A program made the translations under genes and the position numbers. From positions 12,111,084 to 12,175,083 of the forward strand of contig NC_062216.1 in NCBI RefSeq assembly GCF_902686445.1: a DNA stretch of 64,000 bases, written 5' to 3'. The notes beneath the pieces are model-generated. The model worked only from the letters and a program-made list of their open reading frames with translations, did not search any database and was not told the origin of the DNA. This document shows positions 61,824 to 64,000 of this stretch, piece after piece. Numbering within the stretch: the first letter of the stretch is position 1; each line of letters begins with the position of its first letter. This DNA comes from Sciurus carolinensis. Its lineage: Eukaryota > Chordata > Mammalia > Rodentia > Sciuridae.

Positions 61824-62170
61824 AAGCAAAGAGGATTGGGGTTGGCAGCTGTCTCTGTGACACTGGGATCCTGGCCCCTCAGACAGCATCGACACAGTCC
61901 CACGGTCCCACGGCTCAGGTCCTCGTTTAGATGCCCTGAACATCCTGACAATATAATTATATGGACATCAAAATAAGAATAAAAATTTAAAATTTTTACA
62001 AAGAATTTATAGAGTCCTCAGATTATATTTGGAATCCCAGGGGCTGGTTAAACCCCACTTGAAAAACAGCTGATCCAGATGATCCAGCTTGGAAGCTCTG
62101 CCTTATTCCAAAGTAGGGAGGATAAAAACAGACCCCGACAATGGGATGGAGTCCTGGAGGTCACTGGGCA

Positions 62171-62250
62171 GCCCGCCTCTGCCGTCCTCTGCCGTCCTCT
62201 GTCGTCTTCTGTCGTCCTCTGTCGTCTTCTGTCGTCTTCTGCCCTCCTGC
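62171..62250. repeat. 10-bp minisatellite, eight units
   Basis: Units align every 10 bases around GTCGTCCTCT with C/T changes (GCCGTCCTCT, GTCGTCTTCT), the first and last units being worn. Because 10 is not a multiple of 3, the frame shifts with each unit; nevertheless several overlapping frames stay open across it on both strands. Confidence 0.9.
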
Positions 62251-62559
62251 CCTTCATACTCACGTCTTCCCCACTCCCTGGAAGCCTGAAGCTCTGTCCT
62301 CACAGAAACCCACTCTTGGAAAGGAACAGGGCCTTGGCGCTCAGGGGCAAGTGTGGCCCCATCAACGCCACTGCTTCCAGAGGCGACGCGCAGTGAGCCG
62401 TGTCCTGTGTTTCTAATGCTTTGTTTCCATCCCTTTTCGCTTCACCACCCTCTTGTAGGTATTTCGGGTATTAATAAGTAAGTCCCCAGGAAAAATGTTT
62501 GGTGGGGGAAGAAAGAGAGGCTCCGGGGCACGCCAGGGAGGTGGGGAGCCCTGGGGACG

Positions 62560-63080
62560 TTCCAGCCCCGAACATCTGGAGCCTGAATCACATGAGTGAT
62601 GACAGCGAGCGTGGCACAATTATAAACCCGGCAGATTTGAAAATTGATCCTGAATCAAACAACCACTAATTTTCCTGGTCCCCTCTGGCAATCATCCTTT
62701 CAAACTATTCAGGGCTTTAAAATATGAAAATAATGAACCCCTGGCAACCCCCTCCCCCCCTCCTGCAGAACCCCTTCGGGTTGGCGTCTGTATTCAAATT
62801 ACACTTTGCAAGCTGTTCCCTTCAGAAGTTCAAGAAGAGTTGATTCCCCCCCACAATTGCTGCTAAACTATAATTGCCTGCTGTATCTTTTGCCCCCCTT
62901 TTGAATAAATGGTGTTAGATTTGCCACTTTGGCTAATCCTCAGGAATCTGACCTGTCATTATACAAACTTCTAAAAATATCAGCTTGCACTTCACAGTTT
63001 CCGTTTCAGTTTCATGTAATTCCTCTTCAGTGTGTTTTATTTGAACCTGTTTGGAAGAAAAAAAAAACCTGCTAGTTGGC
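62560..63080. promoter_or_regulatory. Candidate conserved noncoding element
   Basis: Repeat-free DNA with TTATAAAC, GATTTGAAAATTGATCC, CAATTG (62854-62859), TAATTG (62871-62876) and several C-runs. It resembles deeply conserved developmental regulatory DNA. Assignment to EBF2 or another gene is a guess. Confidence 0.4.
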
Positions 63081-63316
63081 ATTGCCTGTCATCGACTGCT
63101 GTGCTTCCCTCCAGGAAGGCCTCAAATGAGAATGCTGGTCTCTGGGTAGTGGAATAAAAATGAGAGGAATGAAATAAAGGAGAGACTTATTGACACACAC
63201 GTCTCCCTCTGGTCTCCTGTGATCACAGTGGGGAACTCATTTCTCTTCTATCTTCTCTCAACTAGGATGTTCTGGAAAGGCTAGTGAGAGAAAAAAATCC
63301 AGTGTCAAGCCCTATC

Positions 63317-63554
63317 TCAGTCTGTGTTTGTGTTGCTGTAACAGAGTACCTGAGGCTGGGTCAATGGAGATCTATGTCTCACAGCTCTGGATATCGGCAA
63401 GTCCAAGGTCACAGGGCTCACATATGGCCGGACCTTCCTGCTGCATCATCTCATGGCAGTAAGAAAAAGGTCAAGAAAGCACATAAGGGGGAGGGAGAAA
63501 GAAATAGGGGTGGGGTGTGCCATTTATCAGGAAGCTACTTGTGCAATAATCAAC
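63317..63554 (-). mobile_element. MaLR-type LTR fragment, antisense, cut by L1
   Basis: Antisense LTR wording: 'gtttgtgttgctgtaacaga', 'gtacctgaggctgggtcaat', 'ctcacagctctggatatcgg', 'caagtccaaggtcac'. It stops where the L1 starts, so the remainder is truncated or displaced. No coding sequence. Confidence 0.75.
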
Positions 63555-64000
63555 CTGCCAGCTACTCCTCTGACAGGAGATTAAGATCCAAAATATACAA
63601 ACTCAAAAAACTCATTACCAAAAAACCTAATCGATCAATGGGCAAAAGAATGAGACAGACATTTCTCAAAAGAAGAAATACAATTGGCCAATGAATACAT
63701 GATAAAATGTTCAACATCCTTGGCAATCAGGGAATGCAAATCAAAATTGCACTGAGCTTTTATCTTGCTCCAGTTAGAATGGCAATCACCAAGAATAAAA
63801 ATACTAATAAATACTGGCGACGATATGTGGGGAAAGGTACACTCATAATTGTTGGTGGGACTACAAATTAATACAATCACTTTCAAAAGTAGTATGGAGA
63901 TTCCTCAAAAGACTAGAAATGGGACCACCATGGGACCTAGCTGTCCCATTCCTTGGTATTTATCCAAAAGAACTAAAATCAGCATACCATAGTGAGACAG
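63555..64000 (+). mobile_element. L1 ORF2 fragment, sense, runs off the window end
   Basis: Sense-strand ORF2 C-terminal region: 'cagctactcctctgacagga', 'gatccaaaatatacaaactc', 'aaatgttcaacatccttggc', 'aatgcaaatcaaaattgcac', 'gtatggagattcctcaaaag', 'aactaaaatcagcatacc'. Several stops and indels interrupt it. It corresponds to the same part of ORF2 as the sense arm at 30256-30540, but it is an older, more diverged copy. Confidence 0.88.

Noticed and set aside
62171..62250. CRISPR-like array
   Set aside because: Contiguous 10-bp units without spacers in a mammalian genome: a minisatellite.

Overview
The window is mammalian nuclear DNA, most likely from a squirrel-family rodent (Sciuridae). It has tRNA-derived ID-type SINEs with the usual sciurid body, composite B1-dID SINEs, rodent-type L1s with target-site duplications, ERVL/MaLR-type LTRs, and ancient MIR and L2 remnants. 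No bacterial, plasmid, phage or CRISPR feature is present. The species call rests on recognising repeat families, not on alignment.

Only one protein-coding gene is well supported. The first ~17.3 kb is the 3' end of an Early B-cell Factor (COE family) transcription-factor gene on the + strand, best matched to EBF2. Three coding exons are visible: 1845-2030 (186 nt), 9682-9849 (168 nt) and 14406-14437 (32 nt to the stop). Both introns have GT..AG ends and every junction is phase 1. Spliced, they give the Ser/Thr/Pro-rich C-terminal activation region, ending in the family's short hydrophobic tail (VVPPM). A ~2.8 kb 3' UTR runs to a polyadenylation hexamer at 17247-17252, followed by a 38-T tract. 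The DNA-binding, IPT and HLH regions lie before the window.

From ~17.3 kb to 64 kb I see no convincing gene. This fits the gene-poor interval I recall beyond EBF2 in other mammals. The interval holds: an L1 with a 16-bp target-site duplication (20787-22513); LTRs at 27836-28250 and 28690-29205; a twin-primed L1 with an inverted 5' arm (29225-31046) flanked by an 18-bp duplication; several ID SINEs with 13-18 bp duplications; ancient L1 fragments at 38.0-39.3 and 40.5-43.6 kb; another L1 3' end (45149-45858); a GC-rich block (46.1-48.1 kb); L2 and MIR remnants; a 10-bp-period minisatellite (62171-62250); and an LTR fragment followed by an L1 that runs off the end.

Three repeat-free AT-rich stretches (about 50.44-50.71, 55.69-56.13 and 62.56-63.08 kb) look like conserved noncoding elements with homeodomain-type sites. 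They are the best candidates for distal regulatory DNA, possibly for the EBF gene. I found nothing that I would call a new biological system. The items most worth a second look are these enhancer-like stretches, the structure of the twin-primed L1 with its ID-SINE patch, and an open frame that would follow intron retention in EBF2.
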